DNA of 64,000 bases from Sulfurovum sp. (GTDB lineage Bacteria; Campylobacterota; Campylobacteria; Campylobacterales; Sulfurovaceae). Within the stretch, counting starts at the first letter, position 1. Each line of letters opens with the position of its first letter. The translations under genes and the position numbers were made by a program. The DNA lies in contig JALWLD010000035.1 of NCBI GenBank assembly GCA_027081115.1, positions 1 to 64,000 of the forward strand, written 5' to 3'. The notes under the pieces are model-generated. The model saw only the letters and a list, made by a program, of their open reading frames with translations. It was not told where the DNA came from and did no database searches. This document shows, one piece after another, positions 52,619 through 60,515 of this stretch.

Positions 52619-54514
52619 TTATTCAAGTTCTTTGAGCCAAATTTCTACATCTGCATCACTTGGCATCTTCCAGTCTGCTCGGGGAGAGAGTGAGATGGTA
52701 CCCACTTTTGGTCCATCTGGCATACAACTACGCTTAAACTGTTGTGTAAAGAAACGTTTTAAAAAGAGTTTTAACCACTTCTTTATAGTCTTTTTATCAT
52801 ATTTTACATCAAATGCCATTGTTGCCAAGTGTAAAATCTTGGATGGTTTTGCTCCATACTTGATAAAGTGGTATAAAAAGAAATCATGTAACTCATAAGG
52901 TCCTACAATCTCCTCTGTTTCCTGCATAATTTCATCATTGGTATGAGGAAGTAGCTCAGGGCTTATTGGTGTGTCCAGAATATCATCTATGATCTCTGCA
53001 ATGGCTTTATTTGATTTATAATACTCAATAACATATTTGATAAGTGTCTTTGGTATACCGGAGTTAAGCGCATACATAGACATATGATCACCATTGTATG
53101 TAGACCACCCCAGGGCTATTTCACTCAAATCTCCTGTTCCTATAACCAGTCCAGCTTCTTTGTTTGCCATATTCATCAGTATGGAAGTTCTAGCACGTGC
53201 CTGTACATTTTCATAGGTTACAGAGTGTTCCTGCTTGTTATGCTCAATAGCTTCAAACTCTTTAAGTGAGATATCCGTAATATTTATCTCCTTAAGTGTC
53301 ACACCCAATGTTTCGCAAAGTTTTATGGCATTGGACTTGGTTCTAGTGGTTGTTCCAAAGCCTGGCATCGTCACAGCAATAATATTTTTTACATTCCAGT
53401 CCATTATTTCAAAGGCTTTATAGGTAGAAAGGAGGGCAAGGGTAGAGTCAAGTCCACCGCTTATCCCTATGAGAGCTTTTTTGATGTGTGCATGGCTCAT
53501 ACGTTTTATGAGTCCGTGTGCTTGGATATGGACTATTTCGTCACATCTGTGTTTTTTATCTGCGTAACGAGAGGGTACAAAAGGGTTAGGGTTGATGGTG
53601 CGTTCTATTTTACTTATGTTTTGTAGCGCATCTACTTTGATAACTTTAGTCTTTTTACGTCTAGCATCACCATAGCTCGACTCATTAAGTCTAAGCCATC
53701 TTAAACGCTCTAGGTCTACGTCAGCAGTTATCATATGGCTTGTCAGTTGAAAACGCTTATTTTGAACCAAAGTAGAGCCATATTCGCTGATGATGGTATG
53801 CCCTCCAAAGACTGTGTCAGTTGTACTCTCACCTACCCCAGCTGAGCTATAGACATACGCAGACATACAACGTCCACTCTGTGTACGAACCAACTCTTCA
53901 CGGTACTCATGCTTACCTATGAGTTCATTACTTGCACTTAGATTAAAGATAAGGTTTGCCCCATTACTAGCCATATGGTTGCTTGGAGGAGTGACTGCCC
54001 AGAGGTCTTCGCAGATCTCTACCCCAAAAGTCATATCGGCTTTGTCTGTAAAGAGCAGGTCAACTCCGAAAGGTATTTCCTCTCCAAGTAGTTCAGTTGT
54101 TGTTCTGACAATGTCACGACCACTGTTAAACTGACGTTTTTCATAGAATTCTTTTTTGTTTGGTAGATAAGATTTTGGTACGACCCCAAGTATTTTTCCA
54201 TTTTGGATGACTACTGCACAGTTATAGAGCCTGTCAGCTTCAAGTATGGCTATACCGACAATAGCAATAGTATTTATGTTTTCTATATTTTTTATTATAT
54301 ACATCAAGGCTTCATCTTGTGAAGCAATAAGTGTCTGATTAAGAAGGAGGTCACTGGCAGTGTATCCTGTAAGCGTAAGCTCTGGAAATACAATGACAGA
54401 AACCTCTTTAGCGTGAGCTTCTTTGATAAGTGTTAAAACTTCTTCAGCATTTTTTGTAGGGTTGCCTACGATGGTTTTATTGACTGCTGATGCGACACGA
54501 TAGAATCCAAACAT
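52619..54514 (-). CDS. nadE: Glutamine-dependent NAD+ synthetase
   Basis: Converts deamido-NAD to NAD using glutamine or ammonia. The 631-aa protein has an N-terminal nitrilase/amidase domain (about 1-270) with Glu in VFPELTLTGY, Lys in LPNKKEFYEKR and Cys in FGVEICEDLW. The C-terminal synthetase domain has the PP-loop GISGGLDSTLALL and GTGDLSEIALGW. The length is usual for the two-domain type. It is on the minus strand, with two REP-like hairpins upstream. Confidence 0.94.
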   Translation of the reverse strand: MFGFYRVASAVNKTIVGNPTKNAEEVLTLIKEAHAKEVSVIVFPELTLTGYTASDLLLNQTLIASQDEALMYIIKNIENINTIAIVGIAILEADRLYNCAVVIQNGKILGVVPKSYLPNKKEFYEKRQFNSGRDIVRTTTELLGEEIPFGVDLLFTDKADMTFGVEICEDLWAVTPPSNHMASNGANLIFNLSASNELIGKHEYREELVRTQSGRCMSAYVYSSAGVGESTTDTVFGGHTIISEYGSTLVQNKRFQLTSHMITADVDLERLRWLRLNESSYGDARRKKTKVIKVDALQNISKIERTINPNPFVPSRYADKKHRCDEIVHIQAHGLIKRMSHAHIKKALIGISGGLDSTLALLSTYKAFEIMDWNVKNIIAVTMPGFGTTTRTKSNAIKLCETLGVTLKEINITDISLKEFEAIEHNKQEHSVTYENVQARARTSILMNMANKEAGLVIGTGDLSEIALGWSTYNGDHMSMYALNSGIPKTLIKYVIEYYKSNKAIAEIIDDILDTPISPELLPHTNDEIMQETEEIVGPYELHDFFLYHFIKYGAKPSKILHLATMAFDVKYDKKTIKKWLKLFLKRFFTQQFKRSCMPDGPKVGTISLSPRADWKMPSDADVEIWLKELE

Positions 54515-54529
54515 ATTTGTCCTTTGTAG

Positions 54530-54590
54530 GGTGCGGTTGCCACCGTACCTTGAAATAAATATCCATAAAAGTGCGGTGACAACCGCACTC
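54530..54590. repeat. Pair of related hairpins (REP-like)
   Basis: GTGCGGTTGCCACCGTAC and AGTGCGGTGACAACCGCACT are each near-palindromic. The second has a perfect 8-bp stem with loop GACA; the first has one mismatch. They are inverted copies of each other separated by about 20 AT-rich bases. They fill the nadE-cyclophilin gap and may act as a terminator or REP element. Confidence 0.65.
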
Positions 54591-54597
54591 TATGGAA

Positions 54598-55125
54598 TTA
54601 TGCCTTAGAAGCTACTACTTCAATAGACTCAATATCATCATTCTGTTCAATATTATCAAGTACCATAAAGCTCTCTGTATCATCTTCTTCAATAGCACCA
54701 AATACTGTGTGAACTCCATCTAGGTGTGGTGTTGGGACAAAAGTAATGAAGAACTGGCTTCCACCTGTGTTTGGTCCAGCGTGTGCCATAGAGAGAGTTC
54801 CTCTTCTATGTGGTTCTGTACTTGTGTCCGTTTCACAGTCAATTGCCCAGTCTGGCCCACCAGTTCCAGCCATTGCAGGGTTACCGGATGGTCCTGAGTG
54901 AGGACAGCCACCTTGTGCCATAAATCCGGGGATCACTCTGTGGAATTTTAGATTGTTATAGAAACCTTCTTTTGCCAGGTGTGCAAAGTTTGCTACTGTG
55001 TTGGGTGCATCATCCGGGTATAGTTTTGCCCAGATCGTACCTTTTGATGTATTAAATTTAGCGTATTGGTATGTTTCCATTACATCTTGAGGGATGTCAT
55101 ATCTTTTTGTCTTTTTTCCAAACAT
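54598..55125 (-). CDS. Cyclophilin-type peptidyl-prolyl isomerase
   Basis: A 175-aa cytosolic cyclophilin catalysing proline isomerisation. Active-site segments are FHRVIPGFMAQGG, the Gln/Phe block GSQFFITF and LDGVHTVFG. The N-terminal YQYAKFNTSKGTIWAKL is typical of short bacterial forms. No signal peptide is seen. The start ATG at 55125 is divergent from pyrF. Confidence 0.92.
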   Translation of the reverse strand: MFGKKTKRYDIPQDVMETYQYAKFNTSKGTIWAKLYPDDAPNTVANFAHLAKEGFYNNLKFHRVIPGFMAQGGCPHSGPSGNPAMAGTGGPDWAIDCETDTSTEPHRRGTLSMAHAGPNTGGSQFFITFVPTPHLDGVHTVFGAIEEDDTESFMVLDNIEQNDDIESIEVVASKA

Positions 55126-55193
55126 GTGTGTTTAGTCCTTATATATTAAAATTAGGTTATTATTATACCACTAATTACTAAGAGGTATTCACT

Positions 55194-55886
55194 ATGGAAC
55201 TATGTGTAGCACTCGATCTACCGTCTGCTGAAGAAAATTTAGCGCTTGCCACATCACTTAAAAGTTATGACGTCTGGATGAAAGTAGGTTTCCGTACTTA
55301 CATCCGTGACGGCAAATCTTTTATAGAAGCACTCAAAGAGATCAATCCTGACTTTAAGATCTTTTTAGATTTGAAACTTTATGATATTCCTAACACTATG
55401 GCAGATGCAGCAGAAGAGATAGCCAAACTGGGTGTCAGTATGTTTAATATACATGCTTCAGCAGGTGCTGTAGCTATGAAAACAGTGATGGAACGACTCT
55501 CGACTTATAATAATCGTCCTTTGGTCTTGGCTGTTACGGCTTTAACCTCTTTTGATGAATCAAACTTTCAGGCTGTTTATGAAAAAAGTATTGATGAAAA
55601 AGCAGAACAATTCGCAAAGATGTCTTATGAGAATGGTTTGGATGGTGTGGTCTGTTCCACCTTTGAGAGCAGGGCAATTAAGCATGCTACTTCTGATACA
55701 TTTTTAACACTTTGTCCGGGAATTCGCCCATTTGGTGAAGATGCTGGAGATCAGCAGCGTGTGGCAACATTGGAACTGGCAGCAAAAGAGGGTGTGGATT
55801 ACCCTGTAGTGGGAAGACCTATTTATAAAGACCAAGACCCTAAAGCAAAAGTAGAAAAGATATTGAAAGTAATATCTACATTGTAG
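55194..55886 (+). CDS. pyrF: Orotidine 5'-phosphate decarboxylase
   Basis: Last step of UMP synthesis. The 230-aa TIM barrel has the catalytic Asp/Lys network in [13 protein letters not shown] and the phosphate-binding C-terminal [13 protein letters not shown]. The start ATG is preceded by AAGAGG. It is divergent from the cyclophilin gene. Confidence 0.95.
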   Translation: MELCVALDLPSAEENLALATSLKSYDVWMKVGFRTYIRDGKSFIEALKEINPDFKIFLDLKLYDIPNTMADAAEEIAKLGVSMFNIHASAGAVAMKTVMERLSTYNNRPLVLAVTALTSFDESNFQAVYEKSIDEKAEQFAKMSYENGLDGVVCSTFESRAIKHATSDTFLTLCPGIRPFGEDAGDQQRVATLELAAKEGVDYPVVGRPIYKDQDPKAKVEKILKVISTL

Positions 55887-55892
55887 ATATGT

Positions 55893-56030
55893 TTATCTAT
55901 TCTCTTCCTGCTTTGCCTTTACTTTCTTATGGTCTGCCATATCCATGGCACCTTGCATACCTTGCAGCATAAAGTAAACACCTGCAGCAAACAGTGCCAG
56001 AACAATAAGTGGAGCATATTTTTGAAACAT
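55893..56030 (-). CDS. Small single-helix membrane protein
   Basis: A 45-aa ORF not listed in the track: MFQKYAPLIVLALFAAGVYF, then MLQGMQGAMDMADHKK and a basic tail. It has one membrane helix (about 6-24) and a GAGGAA site about 9 bases before the ATG. It is convergent with pyrF and next to tRNA-Ser. It is probably a real small membrane protein of unknown function. Confidence 0.6.
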   Translation of the reverse strand: MFQKYAPLIVLALFAAGVYFMLQGMQGAMDMADHKKVKAKQEENR

Positions 56031-56125
56031 TCTATCTATTCCTCATTATTTTTTAAAATCATACAGTAAAGTCCCGTTTTTTAAGCTTTAGTTTAAGGCA
56101 AATCCATTATAATTTCAGCCAACCT

Positions 56126-56216
56126 GGACGAGTGGGAGAGTTGGCTGAATCCGCGCCCCTGCTAAGGGCGTGTAGGCGCAAGCTTACCGAGGGTTCGAAT
56201 CCCTCCTCGTCCGCCA
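56126..56216 (+). tRNA. tRNA-Ser (GCT)
   Basis: A 91-nt class II tRNA. Acceptor is GGACGAG/CTCGTCC, anticodon loop CTGCTAA (anticodon GCT), a long variable arm (GTAGGCGCAAGCTTAC), T-loop GGTTCGAATCC, and encoded CCA. Its 3' end is the integration site of the neighbouring element and is regenerated intact. Confidence 0.96.
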
Positions 56217-56222
56217 CCAATA
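56194..56222 (+). repeat. Attachment repeat at the tRNA-Ser 3' end (attL)
   Basis: A 29-base stretch starting TTCGAATCCCTCC and running past the CCA to AATA is repeated exactly at 59971-59999. It covers the T-arm and acceptor 3' half of the tRNA, a classic site for tyrosine integrases. Confidence 0.9.
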
Positions 56223-56247
56223 ACCCCCTATATAGCATCATTCTAAG

Positions 56248-57306
56248 CTATCCAATTTTTAACTCTGCCAAAACTCTGCCAATTTTTGATAAATCAGGCT
56301 TTATTTTTCCTGTGTAATGTTCACGATTGACACCATCTTCAACATGACCTAGTTGATCCAATATCCAATCTTGAGGCATGCCATACTGTTTAAGTAAAGT
56401 ATTACAAGATTTTCTTATTGTATGCATTGTTCCAACTTTTATTCCACATTCAATACAATGTTTTTTTAACAAAACTGTTAAAACATCTGGTGTATTGTAT
56501 GATTTTCCATGTTGAGTCACAAAAACATAATTATTTTTTAGTCCAGTAAGAAGTCTTTGCTTTTTTAAAGCTTTTTTAGCTTGTGGAAGCATATCTATAA
56601 TTCTTACTCTTTTGGATTTTGTCACATCTTCTATGCCATCACGTATACGTGTAGCTATTCTAATTGTTTCAGAGTCAAAGTCAATATCATTCCACCGCAA
56701 TGCTATGAGTTCGCTACCTCTTAATCCAGCAAAGAAATTAAACATAAGTATATTTCTAAACTGTCCTTCACTTTTTTCTACTAAAAGCTTCATATCTTCT
56801 TTACTAAAGACATATACTTCTTTATAGACCTTTTTAGGAGGCTTTACAAACTTTAGAGGGTTTTTAGTTATAATCTCATCATAGTGAGCCATTTCTAAAA
56901 TGAGATTGAAGATTGACCTATAGTTCCTAACTGTTTTAGGTGCAAGTCCACAATCATTTTGCCACTTTGTTACATGCGAGGCTTTTATTTCAGCGAGTTT
57001 CATATCACCAAAAGTCTTGCATAATCTATTAAATCTTTGAGTTTCTTCTTTTTGTGTGAAGGCATTACGATTATTTTTCGTAATCTCCAAAACAATCAAG
57101 CCATACTCTCGAAAAGTAGGTGACTCTTTTTGTGCTGCACCAAATTTATGCTCATATAATTTAAAGAACTCGGTATCTATATGTCTTTTATACCATGCCA
57201 ATAGACGCTTATCTGCTTTTTTACCAGTTGTTAGTCTATGTCTTTTACCATCTACTGTACCATCAAGTATGATGATATTGTAGTTATTTACTGTTACTTT
57301 AGCCAC
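56248..57306 (-). CDS. Tyrosine integrase
   Basis: A 352-aa site-specific recombinase driving integration at tRNA-Ser. It has an arm-binding-like N-terminus (about 1-60), a core-binding SAM-like domain (about 65-170), and a catalytic domain with Arg in GLRGSELIALRWND, HTIRKS (HxxR), LGH and the nucleophile Tyr in NREHYTG. All catalytic residues are present. The gene points toward the tRNA, and its last codons contain the repeated TCTGCCAA motif, so att-proximal sites overlap the coding sequence. Confidence 0.93.
   Translation of the reverse strand: MAKVTVNNYNIIILDGTVDGKRHRLTTGKKADKRLLAWYKRHIDTEFFKLYEHKFGAAQKESPTFREYGLIVLEITKNNRNAFTQKEETQRFNRLCKTFGDMKLAEIKASHVTKWQNDCGLAPKTVRNYRSIFNLILEMAHYDEIITKNPLKFVKPPKKVYKEVYVFSKEDMKLLVEKSEGQFRNILMFNFFAGLRGSELIALRWNDIDFDSETIRIATRIRDGIEDVTKSKRVRIIDMLPQAKKALKKQRLLTGLKNNYVFVTQHGKSYNTPDVLTVLLKKHCIECGIKVGTMHTIRKSCNTLLKQYGMPQDWILDQLGHVEDGVNREHYTGKIKPDLSKIGRVLAELKIG
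56262..56283 (+). repeat. Two tandem TCTGCCAA motifs near attL
   Basis: ACTCTGCCAAA and ACTCTGCCAAT lie in direct repeat with an 11-bp period, within the 3' end of the integrase gene. The same core forms a perfect palindrome near attR (59868-59888). They are candidate arm sites for integrase or excisionase. Confidence 0.55.
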
Positions 57307-57340
57307 GTTAGTTTCCTTCCGTTAGCTGTTGGCATTTTCA

Positions 57341-57574
57341 TTATACTAGCTTTCTCTTTACTCTATGAATAACAGATATATGGATATACCAACCTTTACC
57401 AATCTTTTTAAAGTTATCAGGATTGATATTGTTATAACACCATTTACGTAAACCATCTATAGATTTGTATCCACATTCAGTTGCATACTGTTTTGTAAGC
57501 GGTATCCATTTTGGTAAAGCATCATGTATCTTTAGGATCTCATCAAGTTTATTATTAATCTCATCAAATATCAT
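57341..57574 (-). CDS. Excisionase-like HTH protein
   Basis: A 77-aa protein. After an N-terminal helix (NNKLDEILKIHDALP) comes a winged-helix-like segment (WIPLTKQYATECGYKSIDGL, then WYIHISVI), which suits Xis/AlpA-type factors. Its ATG overlaps the Rep stop by 4 bases and it lies 34 bases before int, the position expected of a directionality factor. The assignment rests on pattern and place. Confidence 0.65.
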   Translation of the reverse strand: MIFDEINNKLDEILKIHDALPKWIPLTKQYATECGYKSIDGLRKWCYNNINPDNFKKIGKGWYIHISVIHRVKRKLV

Positions 57575-58701
57575 GCAGCACCTCTATGCTTTTCTAAAGT
57601 ATAGTTATCGTTCTTCATATAGATTAACTCTTCACCCTCAAATATCTCTACAATCTTGTTAAGATCATCTACTGGGCTAAATACTCTTAATCGTCCATCT
57701 TTGCGAAGCTTTGTTAATGCTCTTAATGAATATCTATGATGTAGTAATCTGTAAAGATAGAGAGGGGCAAGTGTTCGGCTACTGCTAAAACGTGTAACAC
57801 GATGATGTGAGTACCATGCATTGAGGTATCTATCTTTTTTACTTAGCTTGTCACTCTTGGACTTTGGAAGTGTTTTGTTAATGTACTTCATTACATATGC
57901 AACAGCATTACGCAAATTACTTTGTATGTCGTTACCTTTTTGAGGGAATAATCTTCTAAATGCAGAGATAACACGCTTTATGCTGTCTTTTGGTACATAG
58001 TAAAGTATATGTGTATGTGGTGTACCACTTTGATGTGGCTCATTCACTCTAAAATACATACGATTGTCTTTTTCAATGTCACGTAAGGCTCTATCGTTCC
58101 TAAGACGTGCAAAGCGTTTTGTGAGTGCTTTCACCGCTTCCCTTGGTGGTGTACCATCAAACTTAGGGTTAATGACTAACTTTTTATTACGCAGCATAAA
58201 TGGGTGATATTCACTAGGAAGTGTGATAGTCATAAAGATGGGTACGAGCCCTTTACGTTCTGCTTCACCAGTAAGTGTGTTTACTCTGTTTTGTACCTCA
58301 GAGTAATATCTGTGTGGAGAATGATTAGCAGAGATGATTAAATCTCTAAGAGGTATCATATTGCTAGTTTGTTTGTCATACAAGACAGAGAGATTTAAAA
58401 ATCTTCTTTGTAGCATGAGTTTAGTTTCGTTTACGTCTAACTGTTTTTTTGTTAGACCGTAGTAGATTATCTTTTTTTCTGAATGATTATTCCAAATTTG
58501 TCTTTTAAACGCAATGCGATTAATGTTGCTTTGGATTTGTGCATAATCTTTCTGATATTCTGCGAAGTTGTACACAACTTCTTTATAAGTAGTCAAGGAG
58601 GAGGTAAAACCTCCTCTAAGAGCATGTTTGCTAGTAGCGTCCTCCCTGAAGCGGTCGTCCTCATAACGCAAATTGCTCTTATCTGTTTTCTTTTCTTGCA
58701 T
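57571..58701 (-). CDS. HUH-endonuclease replication initiator
   Basis: A 376-aa rolling-circle initiator of the phage gpA/plasmid Rep type. Motif I is VPIFMTITLP, motif II TPHTHILYYV (the HUH His pair that binds metal), and motif III AVAYVMKYINK with a Tyr that would nick DNA and a second Tyr nearby. It would nick a double-strand origin and start single-strand synthesis. It is preceded 2 bases upstream by a 73-aa gene and overlaps the Xis-like gene, so these share a transcript. Confidence 0.85.
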   Translation of the reverse strand: MQEKKTDKSNLRYEDDRFREDATSKHALRGGFTSSLTTYKEVVYNFAEYQKDYAQIQSNINRIAFKRQIWNNHSEKKIIYYGLTKKQLDVNETKLMLQRRFLNLSVLYDKQTSNMIPLRDLIISANHSPHRYYSEVQNRVNTLTGEAERKGLVPIFMTITLPSEYHPFMLRNKKLVINPKFDGTPPREAVKALTKRFARLRNDRALRDIEKDNRMYFRVNEPHQSGTPHTHILYYVPKDSIKRVISAFRRLFPQKGNDIQSNLRNAVAYVMKYINKTLPKSKSDKLSKKDRYLNAWYSHHRVTRFSSSRTLAPLYLYRLLHHRYSLRALTKLRKDGRLRVFSPVDDLNKIVEIFEGEELIYMKNDNYTLEKHRGAA

Positions 58702-58703
58702 GA

Positions 58704-58925
58704 TTAGTCCTTTTCGACATAATCAGTAGCTACTTTGCATTCAATAGCATCAAGTTCTTCTATTGCTTGATAAACTACTTTTTGAATACTGTGACCTAAA
58801 TTATTACCTATTGCATCCATATTTAATACTGTTAAAACTTGCAATGTTGTTTTAACTTCATAAAAAGCATCGGATAGATGCTGTATCTCTTTGGCTTTGT
58901 TTTGTGTTTTTTGGCTATAATTCAT
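58704..58925 (-). CDS. Small protein upstream of rep
   Basis: A 73-aa protein from ATG 58925, chosen over the track's 58973 because GGAGGTAAC lies just before it. It is helical (NKAKEIQHLSDAFYEVKTTL) with an acidic C-terminus (EELDAIECKVATDYVEKD). No family is recognised. It ends 2 bases before rep, so the two are coupled. Confidence 0.6.
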   Translation of the reverse strand: MNYSQKTQNKAKEIQHLSDAFYEVKTTLQVLTVLNMDAIGNNLGHSIQKVVYQAIEELDAIECKVATDYVEKD

Positions 58926-59115
58926 TTTGTTACCTCCGTGGTAATAGGGGTTTAGGGAGACTCGCCAAAGCACTCTCTAAACTCTAATTCTAATAACGTA
59001 CCTGACGCACTATCGTTTGTCTACGTTTAGTTTGCCTTGCTATCGCAAGTTTGCCTAATCCGTCCATGTACTTGTTACAACAACTATCAACATTATCAAT
59101 ATTTCTACAATATAA
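58926..59115. other. Non-coding region, candidate replication origin of the element
   Basis: A 190-base gap richer in GC than the surroundings. It holds an imperfect inverted repeat (GTTTAGGGAGA and TCTCTAAAC, near 58948-58982) and a perfect hairpin CTTGC-TATC-GCAAG (59036-59049). Rolling-circle Rep proteins often nick hairpin-flanked origins near their gene. No nick site can be proven by eye. Confidence 0.45.
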
Positions 59116-59385
59116 CTATACAACTCCATAGAACGTGACTTTTTCTTTAGACATATAGTTACATTTGATTTGCACTACTTGACCTTCTTTGCCTTTATAC
59201 TTTGAAATAATCTCCGTAGGCACACTTACATCTAGCAACTCATTTTTAATCTCATCATTTTTGAGTTTCTGCTCAACCATAAGTTGCACCACAAATTTAC
59301 CTTTGGTTACCTCTCCAGTCTCTTTACTGGTAAAGTCTGGCTTTAGATAACCACCGAACATTTTTCCTTCAATTGTTACTGTCAT
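59116..59385 (-). CDS. Possible single-stranded DNA-binding protein
   Basis: An 89-aa all-beta protein (MTVTIEGKMFGGYLKP, GKFVVQLMVEQKL, GQVVQIKCNYMSKEKVTFYG) whose strand pattern suits a small OB-fold. Filamentous phages and satellites encode gpV-type ssDNA-binding proteins of just this size. The ATG overlaps the upstream gene by 4 bases. The assignment is inferred from size, strand pattern and position next to an HUH Rep; no signature motif proves it. Confidence 0.5.
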   Translation of the reverse strand: MTVTIEGKMFGGYLKPDFTSKETGEVTKGKFVVQLMVEQKLKNDEIKNELLDVSVPTEIISKYKGKEGQVVQIKCNYMSKEKVTFYGVV

Positions 59386-59762
59386 TTTGCACCTCTTCTT
59401 TTAAGTTCTGCAGTAATTGCATTAACTTTTACAGACATAATTTCCTCTTCAATAGTCAAATCATATCTTACACCATTCGTAGCATCAACTACATCTACAC
59501 CCTTTGCAATCGTTTCTCTAATACTGTCAAGAGACTTTTTAGCAAGTGTTAGCTCTTCCACCAATTTCATAGTTCCTTGTTCATCTAATTCACCGTCAAG
59601 TACACTCTCTAAAATAGAGGCACAAAGATTATTTAGTGAAACATTACTGTCATCAGCAATTTTTTGAAGTTTCATTTTAATATCAGATGATACTTTAAGA
59701 CTAATTGCCACTTTTTCAGCTTCCTGTTCTTTTGCTTTTTTAATAGCACTTTGTATTAACAT
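59382..59762 (-). CDS. Ribbon-helix-helix-like regulator of the element
   Basis: A 126-aa protein. After a short basic helix it shows a strand-helix-helix unit (KVAISLKVSSDIKMKLQKIA, then NVSLNNLCASILESVL) as in Arc/CopG-type repressors, followed by an acidic helical tail. It is the first gene after attR and likely regulates the element, perhaps by binding the ATATAATAAATAC repeats just upstream. Confidence 0.65.
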   Translation of the reverse strand: MLIQSAIKKAKEQEAEKVAISLKVSSDIKMKLQKIADDSNVSLNNLCASILESVLDGELDEQGTMKLVEELTLAKKSLDSIRETIAKGVDVVDATNGVRYDLTIEEEIMSVKVNAITAELKRRGAK

Positions 59763-59791
59763 AGTTAATCCTTTAATTTTTTTATTGATGC

Positions 59792-59840
59792 ATATAATAA
59801 ATACATCATCTAACTATATCATAATTTATATAATAAATAC
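59792..59840. promoter_or_regulatory. Repeated ATATAATAAATAC, candidate operator/promoter
   Basis: The 13-base word occurs at 59792-59804 and 59828-59840, 36 bases apart, just upstream of the first gene of the element. The region is strongly AT-rich and should contain its promoter. Confidence 0.45.
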
Positions 59841-59867
59841 GATTATAATTTATTTTATAATTTTTTT

Positions 59868-59888
59868 ATTTGGCAGAGTCTGCCAAAT
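59868..59888. repeat. Perfect 21-bp palindrome near attR
   Basis: ATTTGGCAGA-G-TCTGCCAAAT has two 10-base arms that are exact reverse complements. Its half-site TCTGCCAAA also occurs twice at the other end of the element (56262-56283). It is a candidate integrase or excisionase binding site. Confidence 0.6.
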
Positions 59889-59970
59889 ATGTAGTATTTT
59901 GTTTGCCAACAACTAACTTTTATTTGATTTAAATGCCTATATATAGGGCTTTAGTAGATTTCTTGAAGTA

Positions 59971-59999
59971 TTCGAATCCCTCCTCGTCCGCCACCAATA
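59971..59999 (+). repeat. Attachment repeat (attR)
   Basis: Exact 29-base copy of the tRNA-Ser 3' end at 56194-56222. It is not preceded by a complete tRNA, so it marks the far boundary of the integrated element. Confidence 0.9.
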
Positions 60000-60515
60000 C
60001 TACAGAATAATATATCCAATAATTTTTAACAACTATCAGAAGTTTATTTTTTTTGACTGGTTCACATTTACTACATACTTCTTTATTATACTTTAACTGC
60101 ACCTTCCAAGACAGTGTTTACTCCTTGTCCAAAACATGTAGACATTCTTTCTTCCTTAAATTTGGAAGGCGCAAAAATTAAAAAATATTTACATTTCTAT
60201 CTATCTATCTCTATGATACGTGTAGACAGACTTTTGAGACATTAGTTATTTAACTGTTAATCTTTTATTTTCCAACCGTTGTTTTTCATCCTTTATACTT
60301 TCTATTAAGAAAGAAGTTAATCTTTCAAAACGATGTTGAGAGTTTGTTTTACTCCTTGTTTGTAAACTTCCTTGTTTACTCCCAACAATCGTCCTTTCCT
60401 TAATTGGAGCGATTTTTCATATAACTTCCTTGTTTTTAATATGATTTCCTTATTTGTCGCTTCAATTATACATTATGAATTTCCCTAAAAAGTATACGTA
60501 TAAAGGTAATGGTGT
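60000..60515. other. Decayed non-coding stretch beyond attR
   Basis: No intact gene is seen. The minus strand holds an open stretch without a start codon (around 60425-60240: KERTIVGSKQGSLQTRSK..., SQHRFERLTSFLIESIKD) that looks like degraded coding DNA. Two long-range inverted repeats occur: TGCACCTTCCAA with TTGGAAGGCGCA, and TAATTGGAGCG with CGCTTCAATTA. The word ACAAGGAGTAAA (minus strand) is repeated. A TCTA run lies near 60205. Confidence 0.4.

Larger units (their letters stand above)
56217..59999. mobile_element. 3.8-kb integrated satellite/replicon at tRNA-Ser
   Basis: A compact element between 29-bp direct repeats. All genes are on the minus strand, reading from attR: a ribbon-helix-helix-like regulator, a possible ssDNA-binding protein, a non-coding region, a 73-aa protein, an HUH Rep, an excisionase-like HTH and a complete integrase. 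No coat, Zot-like, toxin or defence gene is seen. This composition resembles a filamentous-phage satellite or integrative small plasmid. It seems intact: paired att sites, intact integrase and overlapping genes. Confidence 0.85.

Noticed and set aside
56217-59999. Complete filamentous prophage
   Set aside because: No coat proteins, Zot-like ATPase or secretin between the att repeats; only replication, integration and regulatory genes.
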